From Zavarzinella formosa DSM 19928 (GTDB lineage: Bacteria > Planctomycetota > Planctomycetia > Gemmatales > Gemmataceae): a DNA stretch of 56,381 bases. The notes below the pieces were generated by a model. The model saw only the letters and a list, made by a program, of their open reading frames with translations, did no database searches and was not told the origin of the DNA. The stretch is from the NCBI RefSeq assembly GCF_000255705.1, contig NZ_JH636446.1, forward strand, positions 1-56,381, given 5' to 3'. Every line of letters starts with the position of its first letter. The first letter of the stretch is position 1. The position numbers and the translations under genes were made by a program. Of the stretch, positions 14,681 through 22,844 are shown piece by piece.

Positions 14681-15527
14681 ACGCTCAAAGCACAACAAGG
14701 GCCGCAAACCTCTGTACAAGGAGCACAGAGGCACAGGTGGAACCGCGACCATGCCGTCGACGATTGTGCCTGCCACGGCTGATCAGATTCTGGCTCGGCC
14801 GGCGTACATGGGCGGAATGCTGCTCAACCAAGGTCTGAATTGGAAGGATCGAGACAAGGAAAGGCTCCGCATCCTGTGCGAGGCGTGCGCCGACGTCGAG
14901 AGGAGTGCCGCCGCTCTCGGGAGGGAACCAAAGACGCTTGCGTACAAAGCCCGTGAGCTCGGCGTGGTCATGCCTGAGTCGTGGACACTGCTTTTGCCCA
15001 AGCCCAAGTACGTCCCGCATCCCCGAGAACGAGTCCAGTTACTTCGCTACCCGTTCATCATCAAGGCCACGGGAGATCAGGCCGACCTCATCGCCGTGAC
15101 CAACTTGGTGCCAAAGGGGCTGCCGGACGAGATGCGGGCCGACATATGCCAAGAGATTCTGTTGGCTGTGTACCAGGGCAAGATCAACATCTCCACGCTG
15201 GAGAAGCGACCTGACTTGGTGAGGAATTACGTCAAGCAATGGCGGCGGGATAATGTCGAGCGGGGTGGGTACGGGGTAATGTCCCTGAGCCAGTATTGCG
15301 ACGATGATCGAGCAAACGACGAGATCGCCTCGTCCATCGCCGCGAAAGACTGGGATTGGCAGCAGATGAACGACAAGCGGTCGGCTCACGAAGCAATGAT
15401 GGCAACATTCACGCAGCCGACCCAGATTGACGACGTGTACCGCAACGAGATGCGAAGGCACCACAAGCAGTCACATGCCGCCGGACGACACTTGAGCTTT
15501 GCGGAAACAGTCGAAATTTATGGGTAA
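14670..15527 (+). CDS. Phage regulator, possibly sigma-like
   Basis: This 285-residue protein has a basic N-terminus, a helical middle (RLRILCEACADVERSAAALG) and a later segment LPDEMRADICQEILLAVYQG followed by VRNYVKQWRRDN and VMSLSQYCDDD. That last part resembles sigma-70 region 2 as found in some phage sigma-like proteins. The likeness is weak, and HTH region 4 is not clear. It overlaps the zinc-ribbon gene by 11 bases, so both are probably co-regulated. Confidence 0.5.
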   Translation: MGTRRSKHNKGRKPLYKEHRGTGGTATMPSTIVPATADQILARPAYMGGMLLNQGLNWKDRDKERLRILCEACADVERSAAALGREPKTLAYKARELGVVMPESWTLLLPKPKYVPHPRERVQLLRYPFIIKATGDQADLIAVTNLVPKGLPDEMRADICQEILLAVYQGKINISTLEKRPDLVRNYVKQWRRDNVERGGYGVMSLSQYCDDDRANDEIASSIAAKDWDWQQMNDKRSAHEAMMATFTQPTQIDDVYRNEMRRHHKQSHAAGRHLSFAETVEIYG

Positions 15528-15690
15528 TGGGATGAAGGAATCGAAGGCAAAGTGTTCTGACTGCGGAAAGACGTTCAAGCCATCAACTTGGTTTCACCGC
15601 TATTGCTCTGGGCTATGCCGACTTCGAGCGAGCCGCAAGCGGAAGCATGAGCAGTCCAAACAGAACACCCAGCCCAAGGATGGGCGGTGA
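15520..15690 (+). CDS. Small basic zinc-finger protein
   Basis: About 56 residues, with CSDCGKTFKPSTWFHRYCSG and a further LCRLRASRKRKHEQ: four cysteines of a small treble-clef or FCS-like finger, then a basic tail. ATG 15520 overlaps the preceding stop; ATG 15532 is the alternative. Probably a nucleic-acid binder. Confidence 0.55.
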   Translation: MGNGMKESKAKCSDCGKTFKPSTWFHRYCSGLCRLRASRKRKHEQSKQNTQPKDGR

Positions 15691-15729
15691 GGTGAATGAT
15701 AAGAGTAATGGGTTAATGGTAGGTAGGTT

Positions 15730-15837
15730 ATGATCGAAGGTGAAAGCAGAGAGAAATTGAAGAGGGTCATTGCCCGGATGGAAAAGACCTCTTGGGAGTT
15801 GATTGAGGAATACGTGAATCGAACGGCGACGGCGTAA
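15730..15837 (+). CDS. Small helical protein (35 aa)
   Basis: Read directly: MIEGESREKLKRVIARMEKT followed by SWELIEEYVNRTATA. AGGTAGG stands before the ATG. It is one amphipathic helix pair with coding-like composition. No family recognised; it sits inside the phage-type operon. Confidence 0.4.
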   Translation: MIEGESREKLKRVIARMEKTSWELIEEYVNRTATA

Positions 15838-15903
15838 ACATTCAGATAACGCATCCAAGTATGGGATGGAGAGAGCAACAGAGGAAATGTCCGGGGGGGG
15901 GTT

Positions 15904-16158
15904 ATGGTGAGTTTCGACAACGAAAAGCTGGCAAAGCGAGTTTACGGCGCACTTTGGGAGAAGCGGCTTCAGTACCGCGATGCCGCCGAACAGATGGGGA
16001 TTTCGACATCAACAGTCTGCCGCATCGTGACGCACCGCAAGCGGCCAGATGTGGACTCGTTAGCACGAATCCTCGATTGGCTGGGCGATGACTTCAAAGA
16101 TTTTGTTAAACATGACCGACCATCGAGGAAACAGTCACCCCATGACCCGCAAGCATGA
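15904..16158 (+). CDS. HTH (Cro/CI-type) DNA-binding protein
   Basis: This 84-residue protein has a helix-turn-helix in YRDAAEQMGISTSTVCRIVT (about 24-43) followed by a third helix (VDSLARILDWLG), the XRE fold. A run of G bases serves as the ribosome site. Candidate regulator of the small-gene operon. Confidence 0.7.
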   Translation: MVSFDNEKLAKRVYGALWEKRLQYRDAAEQMGISTSTVCRIVTHRKRPDVDSLARILDWLGDDFKDFVKHDRPSRKQSPHDPQA

Positions 16159-16363
16159 ACCCCTCCCCCACGTCACTCTGGCTTCCGCTGGGGAACTTAT
16201 TCAGGAGTTCTCTTGGATGAAAAAGTGCAAGAGGTTTCCGGTGAGGATTGTCTACAAGCTGGTGGGGTTGCTTTATGAGGAGAATTTGAGGCTTAGGCTG
16301 AGGATTGCGGAGTTGGAGGGCAGGGATGGAGATAGGAAGTGGACGGGGAGGGTTGGGAAGTGA
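16142..16363 (+). CDS. Hypothetical coiled-coil protein
   Basis: This 73-residue protein (MTRKHEPLPHVTLAS...) overlaps the HTH gene by 17 bases. Its C-terminal half is a predicted coiled coil (GLLYEENLRLRLRIAELEG). The start at 16142 or 16112 is uncertain. The stop codon is directly followed by the dispersed repeat. Confidence 0.45.
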   Translation: MTRKHEPLPHVTLASAGELIQEFSWMKKCKRFPVRIVYKLVGLLYEENLRLRLRIAELEGRDGDRKWTGRVGK

Positions 16364-16446
16364 GGGCGTCGCCCTTCGGGCCGGAGAGCTACGGGGTTCG
16401 CTTCGCTGCGGTCCCTTCGGGACTGAATCGCTACGGCAGCTAACGC
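16364..16446. repeat. Dispersed hairpin repeat, copy A
   Basis: Begins with GGGCGTCGCCCTTCGGGCC right after the stop codon, continues with CTACGGGGTTCGCTTCGCT and GGTCCCTTCGGGACTG, and ends in TAACGCG. It contains two UUCG-type hairpins. Three further copies with the same order of blocks lie at 19295, 20361 and 29318. Confidence 0.75.
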
Positions 16447-16475
16447 GTTGAAATAGAGAGGAAAGGAATCAGAAG

Positions 16476-16640
16476 GTGAGCAATGAATCGATAGATGAGA
16501 AGCCAAACGAGTGCCCTGTGTGCGGAGACTGGAAGCTGACGAACGCGAAGCACTGCAAAGACTGCGAGACGTGGAAAGAAAATACCGAAGCGAGACGCAA
16601 GGCTTTGGCTCGCCGCAAAGCATTCGGGAATTTGCTATGA
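16476..16640 (+). CDS. Small zinc-ribbon protein (54 aa)
   Basis: Read directly: MSNESIDEKPNECPVCGDWK, then LTNAKHCKDCETWKENTEAR and RKALARRKAFGNLL. Two CxxC pairs make a zinc ribbon and the tail is basic. The GTG start 16476 follows AAGGA. It opens the chain of small genes that runs to 19240. Its stop overlaps a 14-codon frame (16637-16681) that may be only a leader. Confidence 0.5.
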   Translation: MSNESIDEKPNECPVCGDWKLTNAKHCKDCETWKENTEARRKALARRKAFGNLL

Positions 16641-16704
16641 CGGATACGCGCCCCATGCCACAGTCTAACGCAAGGAAGTAACAACACAACCAAGGAAGGT
16701 GAAT

Positions 16705-16908
16705 ATGACGAAACTCGGTTTGACGACACTGGCAGCAGCAATGCTGGCAACTGGACAACTCGTTCCTGAAGGCATGGGGTTCCCTCTCTCCCAGCCAAGG
16801 CAGACCAAACAATTCACGGTGTTCGATCAGGAGCGATTGGACAGGGCTGAGGCAAAACGTGAGCGGCGTTTGGCTCGGAACCTCGCTGTGGCCAAGGAGA
16901 CATTATGA
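16705..16908 (+). CDS. Hypothetical small protein with hydrophobic N-terminus
   Basis: This 67-residue protein starts at ATG 16705 behind AAGGAAGG. Residues 3-20 are hydrophobic (LGLTTLAAAMLATGQLV), like a signal or anchor, and the C-terminal half is highly charged (RLDRAEAKRERRLAR). The stop overlaps the next start (ATGA). No family recognised. Confidence 0.5.
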   Translation: MTKLGLTTLAAAMLATGQLVPEGMGFPLSQPRQTKQFTVFDQERLDRAEAKRERRLARNLAVAKETL

Positions 16909-17210
16909 CCAAGACCATAGGGAGCGAAATGGAGAGGCTGGAAAAGCTGGAGCGGCAGTTTATCAAGGCGAAGGAAGAATATGACTACATGCGGCTGGAG
17001 CATGAGCGAGTTCTGTTGATGCACGCAGAGCGTGACTTCGGTGCAAACGCAATTGCCATGATGGCCGTCATCCGTGCGCAGCAGAATCAGCTTGAGGTGG
17101 CGAGGGAGGCTCTGCTTTATGTTCGTCACCGTGATGCTCGCTGGCACGACGATGATGTTGTGACGCCAGCCCTTGATGCCACCAACCCCAACCAGGAGCT
17201 ACCTGCATGA
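16905..17210 (+). CDS. Hypothetical coiled-coil phage protein
   Basis: 101 residues; the first 60 form a charged coiled coil (MERLEKLERQFIKAKEEYDY). The C-terminal part is polar. It overlaps both neighbours by four bases. No function can be assigned. Confidence 0.55.
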   Translation: MTKTIGSEMERLEKLERQFIKAKEEYDYMRLEHERVLLMHAERDFGANAIAMMAVIRAQQNQLEVAREALLYVRHRDARWHDDDVVTPALDATNPNQELPA

Positions 17211-17455
17211 CGCAGAAACCCGAGAACCCACAAGCATTTCCGATGACGGTGCTCAACTTTGCAACAAATCAAACCCCTCACTCAGGCAGCGATTCCATTG
17301 GCATGACGCTCCGGGACTACTTCGCCGCAGCCGCTATGCAAGGCTTTTTGGCATCGGACGCCCTCCTTGACGGACAGGCTTCACGAGAGCCAAGCAAAAC
17401 GGCAAAAGCGGCCTTTGGGTACGCAGACGCCATGCTGAAAGCGAGGGAAGCATGA
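17207..17455 (+). CDS. Phage accessory protein with MTLRDYFAAAAMQG motif
   Basis: 82 residues. The GMTLRDYFAAAAMQGFLAS segment (about 32-50) is a widespread element of small phage and prophage proteins of unknown role. It is coupled to both neighbours by ATGA overlaps. Confidence 0.6.
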   Translation: MTQKPENPQAFPMTVLNFATNQTPHSGSDSIGMTLRDYFAAAAMQGFLASDALLDGQASREPSKTAKAAFGYADAMLKAREA

Positions 17456-17739
17456 CGCTCATTTTCCCCAAGCATGCAGCAAGCCTTCACCTCGAACACA
17501 ACACTCATAAGGCATATTACCTCACCGTAAAGCAGTCCATTGAGCAACACGACCACGGATTCAGGGATGACGATTGGGTGTCAGAGGAGCAGAAGCAAAA
17601 GGCAATTTCCACCAACGAATGCTGGACGCTCCAATGGTATCCGGACACTCCCGGTGGATTTTGCCTGTTGTCGGCGGCAGACCTAGATGTGCTGCTGGAG
17701 TCAGCATTAAGAGGCGAGACAGAAAGCGAGGCTGCATGA
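17452..17739 (+). CDS. Hypothetical phage protein
   Basis: 95 residues, with an acidic middle (HDHGFRDDDWVSEEQKQKA) and a later WTLQWYPDTPGGFCLLSAAD typical of small phage-borne proteins. ATGA overlaps on both sides. No function can be assigned. Confidence 0.55.
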   Translation: MTLIFPKHAASLHLEHNTHKAYYLTVKQSIEQHDHGFRDDDWVSEEQKQKAISTNECWTLQWYPDTPGGFCLLSAADLDVLLESALRGETESEAA

Positions 17740-17924
17740 GCAAGCTCCCCGATACCTCTCCCATCATAATCACTTGCCTGCTCTGCGATTGCAGTTACGC
17801 CTATCCCGGCAACGTCGTGACGGTGGATAAGGTCAAAGAGTGTTGCGGAGGGAAGAATTTCAGGGCCGAGAAACGCGGCCAAGGTCCTGTGAATCTTTCG
17901 CACCTTGCCGGAGGACGCGTATGA
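17736..17924 (+). CDS. Small Cys-rich phage protein
   Basis: 62 residues with CLLCDCSYAYPGN and a later ECCGGKNF, a likely zinc-binding fold. The start ATG 17736 overlaps the previous stop and its own stop overlaps the next start. Confidence 0.5.
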   Translation: MSKLPDTSPIIITCLLCDCSYAYPGNVVTVDKVKECCGGKNFRAEKRGQGPVNLSHLAGGRV

Positions 17925-18703
17925 CTCAGCCAACGGATACACGCGCCCATTTCCCCGACATCTCTCCCATCAGCGATGAGTGCCGCACTCGGTTTGAGGC
18001 GTGGCACCTCGAAAGCTATGGCGTGCCGTATGACCGGTTTTGTTCGCATTCAGCAGGAAGATGGCATGGCTGGCAAGCCGCATTGAACCGCACTCCCCCA
18101 TCCATCAGCCAGTCAGGGTGGATGGACATTGAAACGGCTCCGTCCAACAAGATTCTGCTGCTGTGGTGCGATAATTCGTTGCCTGATCTACCGAACTGGA
18201 AAATGGCTACCGGGGCGCGTCACTCCGATGGAACTTGGCATTGGGACGGCGAACGCCTCGACAAACCGTACCACCGCCTGCCCAGCCACTGGATGCCCTT
18301 GCCACCGCCCCCATCCGAGCAGACCAGTAAGTGTGTGAGTGCCAAGGACATCGCCGCCTGGGTCAATTCGCCAGAAGGGAAAAAAGAGTTGCAGGAGGTT
18401 CAGGACCGCAGCGCCCAAATTCTCAGTGAGCTGGCAGATGCCCGGAGGATCGACCCTGATGAATTGAGAAAACCGATGGGTATTTATCCCACCGCCTCAT
18501 CCGTCTTGCGTGAAGAACGGGTTGGGTTACAGGTACTTGACGAGGATGCGGTCGAGAGGCTGGCCAAGTATCACCGCGATGTACAGGTGGGAAAAGTTCC
18601 GAGTGCGTTGCAATGGGAAGCGTTACATGAACCTGAAAAGGATCAATACCGTGAGTGGGCTAGAGGAGCTATTTCTGCCTTGAAGGGGGAATCGCATGTC
18701 TGA
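17921..18703 (+). CDS. DUF551-containing phage protein
   Basis: 260 residues in three parts: an N-terminal phage-type segment (FEAWHLESYG ... AGRWHGWQAALN), a DUF551-like middle (SGWMDIETAPSNKILLLWCD ... SHWMPLPPPP, about 66-130), and a charged helical C-terminus. DUF551 is common in small phage genes of unknown role. The three-part layout suggests a fusion of modules that occur separately elsewhere. Confidence 0.6.
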   Translation: MTQPTDTRAHFPDISPISDECRTRFEAWHLESYGVPYDRFCSHSAGRWHGWQAALNRTPPSISQSGWMDIETAPSNKILLLWCDNSLPDLPNWKMATGARHSDGTWHWDGERLDKPYHRLPSHWMPLPPPPSEQTSKCVSAKDIAAWVNSPEGKKELQEVQDRSAQILSELADARRIDPDELRKPMGIYPTASSVLREERVGLQVLDEDAVERLAKYHRDVQVGKVPSALQWEALHEPEKDQYREWARGAISALKGESHV

Positions 18704-18986
18704 TTATCGCTGCAAGCAATTTGAGTTATGGGCCGTGCAGCAAGGCCTTTCGGTGGAAATCTCTGACAAAACCATGGGGTATGACGACAGCGACACCATG
18801 TGGGCACGCATGGCGTGGGATGCTAAACAAAAAACCAGAGTGCAGGGGCTGGATGATCCGGGGTTGGTGGAGGTGGTTGCAAATTGCCTAGACGACTACT
18901 TGGACGGCGTTGTTGACGGAGAGAGTGGACGCAGAATCGCCAAAGCCGCCATTCGGGCAATCAAGGAGAGGGTGAACGGGGTATGA
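18696..18986 (+). CDS. Hypothetical phage protein
   Basis: 96 residues (MSDYRCKQFELWAVQQGLSV...), with the FELWA...MWARMAWDAKQ pattern of small phage proteins. Overlaps the previous gene by 8 bases and the next by 4. Confidence 0.55.
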   Translation: MSDYRCKQFELWAVQQGLSVEISDKTMGYDDSDTMWARMAWDAKQKTRVQGLDDPGLVEVVANCLDDYLDGVVDGESGRRIAKAAIRAIKERVNGV

Positions 18987-19240
18987 GCGCGAATATCTCT
19001 CCTGACGTATTCATCCTCAGCCAACGCGACCTTGACTCACGCGAGCAGAAGGCATTTCAACGCGGCGTTGAGCGTGGGCGATTCGAGGAGCGGGCGGCGA
19101 TGGGCAAAGAGCGAGTGGCCATTAACTGTGCCAACTGGAAGAAAGGACGGTGCGGGGATTGTGGCGTCCAATGGCAAGGCCATGAGGTTGACAGCTTGTT
19201 CAAATGCCCGTTCTTTGCTGAAAAGACTCCCGTTGGATAA
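18983..19240 (+). CDS. Small phage zinc-ribbon protein
   Basis: 85 residues: a charged helix (DSREQKAFQRGVERGRFEER), then CANWKKGRCGDCGVQWQGH and a final FKCPFF, giving four to five cysteines for a zinc site. It is the last gene of the coupled chain and is followed by repeat copy B. Confidence 0.5.
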   Translation: MSANISPDVFILSQRDLDSREQKAFQRGVERGRFEERAAMGKERVAINCANWKKGRCGDCGVQWQGHEVDSLFKCPFFAEKTPVG

Positions 19241-19294
19241 CCAGCCGGAAGGCCAAGCCATAACCCTCCCCCTCTTCCACCCCGCAACCTAGGG

Positions 19295-19385
19295 TTGGGC
19301 GTTGCCTTCGGCCCGAGCCTCTACAGGGTACGCTTCGCTTCCGTCCTTCGGACCGGCTTCGCCGCCATTCCGAGTCTCTAACGCG
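19295..19385. repeat. Dispersed hairpin repeat, copy B
   Basis: Blocks in the same order as copy A: GGGCGTTGCC, TTCGGCCCGAG, CTACAGGGTACGCTTCGCT, CCGTCCTTCGGACCGG and a final CTAACGCGG. The second hairpin keeps its stem (GTCC, TTCG, GGAC). It separates the phage-type chain from the GNAT gene. I see no gene in 19241-19510 besides it. Confidence 0.7.
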
Positions 19386-19510
19386 GGGCCGAGCCACCTC
19401 ACCCCGTTGCGAGACAGTGCCAGGGGTGGTACAGTGCATACCTGAACGGGCAACGACGACGAATTATGCCTACAATCTGACTATAGGCTTGCGGTCGGAG
19501 GGTGATGGGA

Positions 19511-20047
19511 GTGAGCGAGTTTCGACTGCTCAAAGTGCCCACACCAGACGCCGACCTACTTGCGCGCATCGGGAAGTTGCGCGTGCGAGCTTGGACCACG
19601 CTAATCCCTCAAGCTGCTGCGATGGGAGCTTGGCTGGACGAGTTTGAGGATGCTGCCCATCATTGGGTGGTTTTTCATGGCTCGGAACTCGTGGCCGCCG
19701 CGAGGATGAGCATCCACGCCGCACTAGACTTGGTTCCCGACCCTGAGTGCTTCGCCGGGGTCTTTGGTGAGCCACCGGAGGCACCAATCGCGTCCTTCAA
19801 TAGGCTTGTGGTCGATGGCCCCTGGCGTGGTTTCGGGCTAAGTCGTCAGTTGGACGAAGCGCGGCTCAATTTTGCAATGGCGTCTGGGTGCCGGTCGGTT
19901 ATCGGCTCGACCCCCGCTGGGGAGGGGCGTTTGCGGCAAGTGGCCGGATTAGGGTTCGTTGTGGTGGGGGAGGGCAATTTGGACCACCGCCCGCCCTGTT
20001 GCTTTGGCCCACGCCCAATGGTCTACTGGAAGCCCCTGCGTTCGTGA
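19511..20047 (+). CDS. GNAT-family N-acetyltransferase
   Basis: This protein of about 178 residues shows the GNAT core: a strand with LVAAARMSIH, then FNRLVVDGPWRGFGLSRQLD, in which RGFGLS takes the place of the acetyl-CoA loop (R/Q-x-x-G-x-G/A), and a C-terminal strand (GLGFVVVGEG). The substrate cannot be read. GTG 19511 has CGGAGGG 8 bases upstream; ATG 19505 is possible. Probably cargo. Confidence 0.75.
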   Translation: MSEFRLLKVPTPDADLLARIGKLRVRAWTTLIPQAAAMGAWLDEFEDAAHHWVVFHGSELVAAARMSIHAALDLVPDPECFAGVFGEPPEAPIASFNRLVVDGPWRGFGLSRQLDEARLNFAMASGCRSVIGSTPAGEGRLRQVAGLGFVVVGEGNLDHRPPCCFGPRPMVYWKPLRS

Positions 20048-20361
20048 TGTTGTTTGCGGACCTTGCGTCTCAGTCGTTTACAGGCGTCCAACGGGGGGCA
20101 GTGGTGAGTTCGGAACAAAGGGCGGTCCGCGGATGGTACTCGGTCGCAGCCCGCGGTGCGGTCGGGTTGGTCATCGGCGCCGCCATTGGTCATCTCACAC
20201 TTACAGAACCGGACGGCCCTCCGCTTGGAGGAGCTTGGCTAGGCGGGTTGCTCGGGCTGGGGATTGGGTTGTTGGTCGGTGTATTCATGTGGACGGTGTA
20301 CCCGTACCTCGGCCCCGAGGAACCAGGGTCTGACCCGGAAAGCCGTCCCCCTAAAGAGTGA
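20047..20361 (+). CDS. Small two-helix membrane protein
   Basis: About 104 residues starting at ATG 20047, which overlaps the GNAT stop as TGATG; GTG 20104 behind a G-run is an alternative. Two glycine-rich transmembrane segments (AVGLVIGAAIGHL and GGLLGLGIGLLVGVFMWTV) and an acidic-proline tail are visible. The stop is directly followed by repeat copy C. Confidence 0.5.
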   Translation: MLFADLASQSFTGVQRGAVVSSEQRAVRGWYSVAARGAVGLVIGAAIGHLTLTEPDGPPLGGAWLGGLLGLGIGLLVGVFMWTVYPYLGPEEPGSDPESRPPKE

Positions 20362-20460
20362 GGGCGTCACCCCCGCGGGGTCGGAGTGCTACGGAGTACG
20401 CCTACGGCTTCCGTGCCTGCGGGACCGGCTGGCGCCGCCTCTCCTATCCCTCACGCGGCA
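20361..20460. repeat. Dispersed hairpin repeat, copy C
   Basis: Starts at the stop codon of the membrane protein: GGGCGTCACCCCCGCGGGG, GGAGTGCTACGGAGTACG, CTTCCGTGCCTGCGGGACCGG and a final TCACGCGG. It is the most diverged copy, but the block order and the hairpins are kept. It ends just before the end of the leftward PIN gene. Confidence 0.65.
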
Positions 20461-20479
20461 TGGCGCGCACAATCCTCAA

Positions 20480-21910
20480 TCAAGAACGAGCCGGATCGTT
20501 GCAATAATATTCGTATTCGCGGAGGTGCTCTAAAAACTCTGCATATCGGTCAGAAAATTTACCAATATGATGCTCGATGCGAGGCCCGCCTGTCAGTTTC
20601 AGGAATATTATCTTGCCCACTTCCTCTTTAATCTCATTGGCAAAATAATGCAGCCGCTGCATCTGCCGCAATCTGTCTGGATCAATTGGAGTCACAGTGG
20701 CGGTATATTTCGCGACCTCTCCGCCAATCACTCTGACACAATGCTCTGCCTGAACCGGTATTGTGTCCGAATTGACTAATATGCCTGTGTCGTTTGCTCC
20801 GAGGCGAATCATGTTGTTAAATACGCCCAGCAATTCGCGATACGAATTTAACGAGTCAATAAGTTTATCGTCTGCATAATAAGTCTGGCCGAGCATTATC
20901 TTTGCTTGTTCAGCCTCATGCACCGTCCTGTCAGTTGCATCAACAGATTTCAAGAATCTCGACCAACTCATTATCGTGAAATGGAAGCCGGTTTCCTGAA
21001 AAAACTCGTGCGTCAATTCAGGTCGAGGCATCAGGGGTCTGTCGTTACTTCTTACAAACCAGTCAGCCTTCTCCTCGTTGCATACAAAAATTACTGGCTT
21101 CTGCTTGTCTTTTGCAAGCTGAATCAGGGTGTGCCAGATAAGCAAGTCTCCGACGCCCTCGTCAGGCTTTCCACCGTCCTTATAGCCAGGTGGAATTTTG
21201 CGAGCAAGCCGCCTCGACAAATCTTCCCTGATTTGAACTTGCGACAGGCTGTGATCCACGATGCGAAGTCCTGTGAACACTTCACGGTAAAGCTCGCTCA
21301 CCTTGTCATTCCAGCCCCAGTCGGCAAGGATTTGCTGAAGCAGGTTTAGCTTTTCCTTGTACGCCTTAGTTTTCTCTCTTATTGCCGCTCCTAGCTCTTT
21401 GAGCGCAGTGTACTCGGCTATCCCCTCAAGCATCGGACAGTCCAAGGACTGAACCGTCGGGAGGGAGCTTAACCGGTTATAAACTTGTGAAGAGACATCG
21501 GCTACTTTTCTGGCTCGATTCTTGCCGTACTCTCTGACGGCCTGGGCAGGTGCAAAAAGCCGCTTAGCCTGAGCCAGTTTCAGGTAAATGACTTCCAAGT
21601 TGGCGACACTTTCTGATCCCATTAGAGAGGGCGCGAGGAGTACATTGGCATCCAGTCCGAATACGGCGGTTTTTGCCAACTCTTCAGGCGAAGGAGACCT
21701 GTAGGTGAAAATGTCTTCTGGTTTTGGGAATATGGTTTCCAGCCAGAAGAGGTCGACATCACCCTTCGGCTTCTGAGCGTTGTTCTCTGGCTTTTCAGCT
21801 TCAGCGGGAACTGGCTTTCCTTTTCCAGCCTTCGGTGCTTCATTTTTTTTGAGCGGGTTAACGCCCTGAGCATCGCCAGAATCGGCGGTTTGATTTTCGT
21901 CGGAGGGCAT
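20480..21910 (-). CDS. PIN_8-type (PIN-like) nuclease domain protein
   Basis: 476 residues. After a disordered, charged N-terminus (1-50) comes a PIN-like domain: FGLDANVLLAPSLM (first Asp), LFAPAQAVREYGKNRARKVAD (second acidic site), and later KDGGKPDEGVGDLLIWHTLI with PVIFVCNEEKADWF. This is the split PIN-like (PIN_8) arrangement, in which a long helical insert separates the acidic residues. PIN domains are metal-dependent RNases; this family occurs in defence islands. The C-terminal 130 residues are unassigned. The gene is AT-richer than its surroundings, which suggests separate transfer. Confidence 0.7.
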   Translation of the reverse strand: MPSDENQTADSGDAQGVNPLKKNEAPKAGKGKPVPAEAEKPENNAQKPKGDVDLFWLETIFPKPEDIFTYRSPSPEELAKTAVFGLDANVLLAPSLMGSESVANLEVIYLKLAQAKRLFAPAQAVREYGKNRARKVADVSSQVYNRLSSLPTVQSLDCPMLEGIAEYTALKELGAAIREKTKAYKEKLNLLQQILADWGWNDKVSELYREVFTGLRIVDHSLSQVQIREDLSRRLARKIPPGYKDGGKPDEGVGDLLIWHTLIQLAKDKQKPVIFVCNEEKADWFVRSNDRPLMPRPELTHEFFQETGFHFTIMSWSRFLKSVDATDRTVHEAEQAKIMLGQTYYADDKLIDSLNSYRELLGVFNNMIRLGANDTGILVNSDTIPVQAEHCVRVIGGEVAKYTATVTPIDPDRLRQMQRLHYFANEIKEEVGKIIFLKLTGGPRIEHHIGKFSDRYAEFLEHLREYEYYCNDPARS

Positions 21911-21997
21911 ATTCAGCTCAAGAAAGACTGCTTGTACTGGTCAATTGTAAGAACAATTTCCGCGGCGTCGCGTTCCCTGCCCCATACAGGAAGCAAA

Positions 21998-22209
21998 GGG
22001 GCGCTGCCCCTCCCGCAATCAAGGGGCAAGGCTACGCTTCCGGGCCAATTACTTTCCCCTCGCTAAACGGCGATTCCTCGCGGCCGCTGACGCTCCAAAG
22101 TAACCGTCCCGGAACCCCTTGACTGCTCCTCCCCGATCTCGGCGATGGCCAGAAGGTGTACGGCTTTTCAAGCACGACACCTTCATAACCAACCCAGAAA
22201 GGACACCCC
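21998..22209 (+). promoter_or_regulatory. Duplicated upstream module, copy 1, with hairpin 22152-22184
   Basis: Starts with the palindrome GGGGCGCTGCCCC (21998-22010). It then has a CTCGC...TGACGCTCCA block and a hairpin GAAGGTGT/ACACCTTC (22152-22159, 22177-22184) with an inner GCTT/AAGC stem. It ends CATAACCAACC before the ribosome site and ATG 22210. The same order of blocks is found at 29405-29640. Confidence 0.65.
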
Positions 22210-22398
22210 ATGACTGACAACAAACCCAGCCACACCGCCTTCTCCGTGCGTGACGGGAAGGACGGCAAGACCGGCCGCTGGACCGACATCGGCGTCGCGT
22301 TCGCCACCAAGGACGGACGCGGCTTCATCATCCACCTGAACAGCCTGCCCCTCGACGGACGCGTAATTCTCCGCGAGGCAGATCGGAGGGGGTCATGA
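22210..22398 (+). CDS. Conserved small protein of mobile elements
   Basis: 62 residues (MTDNKPSHTAFSVRDGKDGK...). The pattern with GRWTDIGVAFATKDGRGFII and LPLDGRVILRE is seen in short proteins of plasmids and integrative elements; the role is unknown. AAAGGA precedes the ATG. It overlaps the next gene by ATGA. Confidence 0.7.
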   Translation: MTDNKPSHTAFSVRDGKDGKTGRWTDIGVAFATKDGRGFIIHLNSLPLDGRVILREADRRGS

Positions 22399-22622
22399 CC
22401 GCCCAATTCGTCGGCGAAGACTGGAGGTGCGAGTGCGGGAACACGACCATGTCCAGCGGGTTTGACCCCTGCCTTCGTGACGGCACGGTTGTCGAGCCGT
22501 TTGCGGACCAGTGGACCGAGGGCGACCTGTACCGTTGCATGCAGTGCGACCGCATCATCGAGTATGACGCAGTAGACGACGAGGGGTGGATCGTCGGGTG
22601 GGCCGTTCCTGTGGCGGTCTAG
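22395..22622 (+). CDS. Small zinc-ribbon protein
   Basis: 75 residues with WRCECGNTTM and YRCMQCDRII, two knuckles of a zinc ribbon, separated by an acidic segment. Translationally coupled to the upstream small protein. Possible nucleic-acid binding. Confidence 0.6.
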   Translation: MTAQFVGEDWRCECGNTTMSSGFDPCLRDGTVVEPFADQWTEGDLYRCMQCDRIIEYDAVDDEGWIVGWAVPVAV

Positions 22623-22844
22623 CGGGCGATTCAGGTTGGGGGCAGTCCCAGCGGCGGCCCTCAGTCAGCCGACTGACCGCACCGGCGTGCGCTCGGCTTG
22701 GCCTCGCTACAATGTTCGATGACCATTTACCGCGAGTTTCCCACGGACACCAGTGTACTGTAACGCGGGCGGCCGAGCGTCCGCAACGAGGTTCCGTATA
22801 GTTGACCTTGCGAACAGTTTGCCACGGGTGAAAGGATGCTATCT

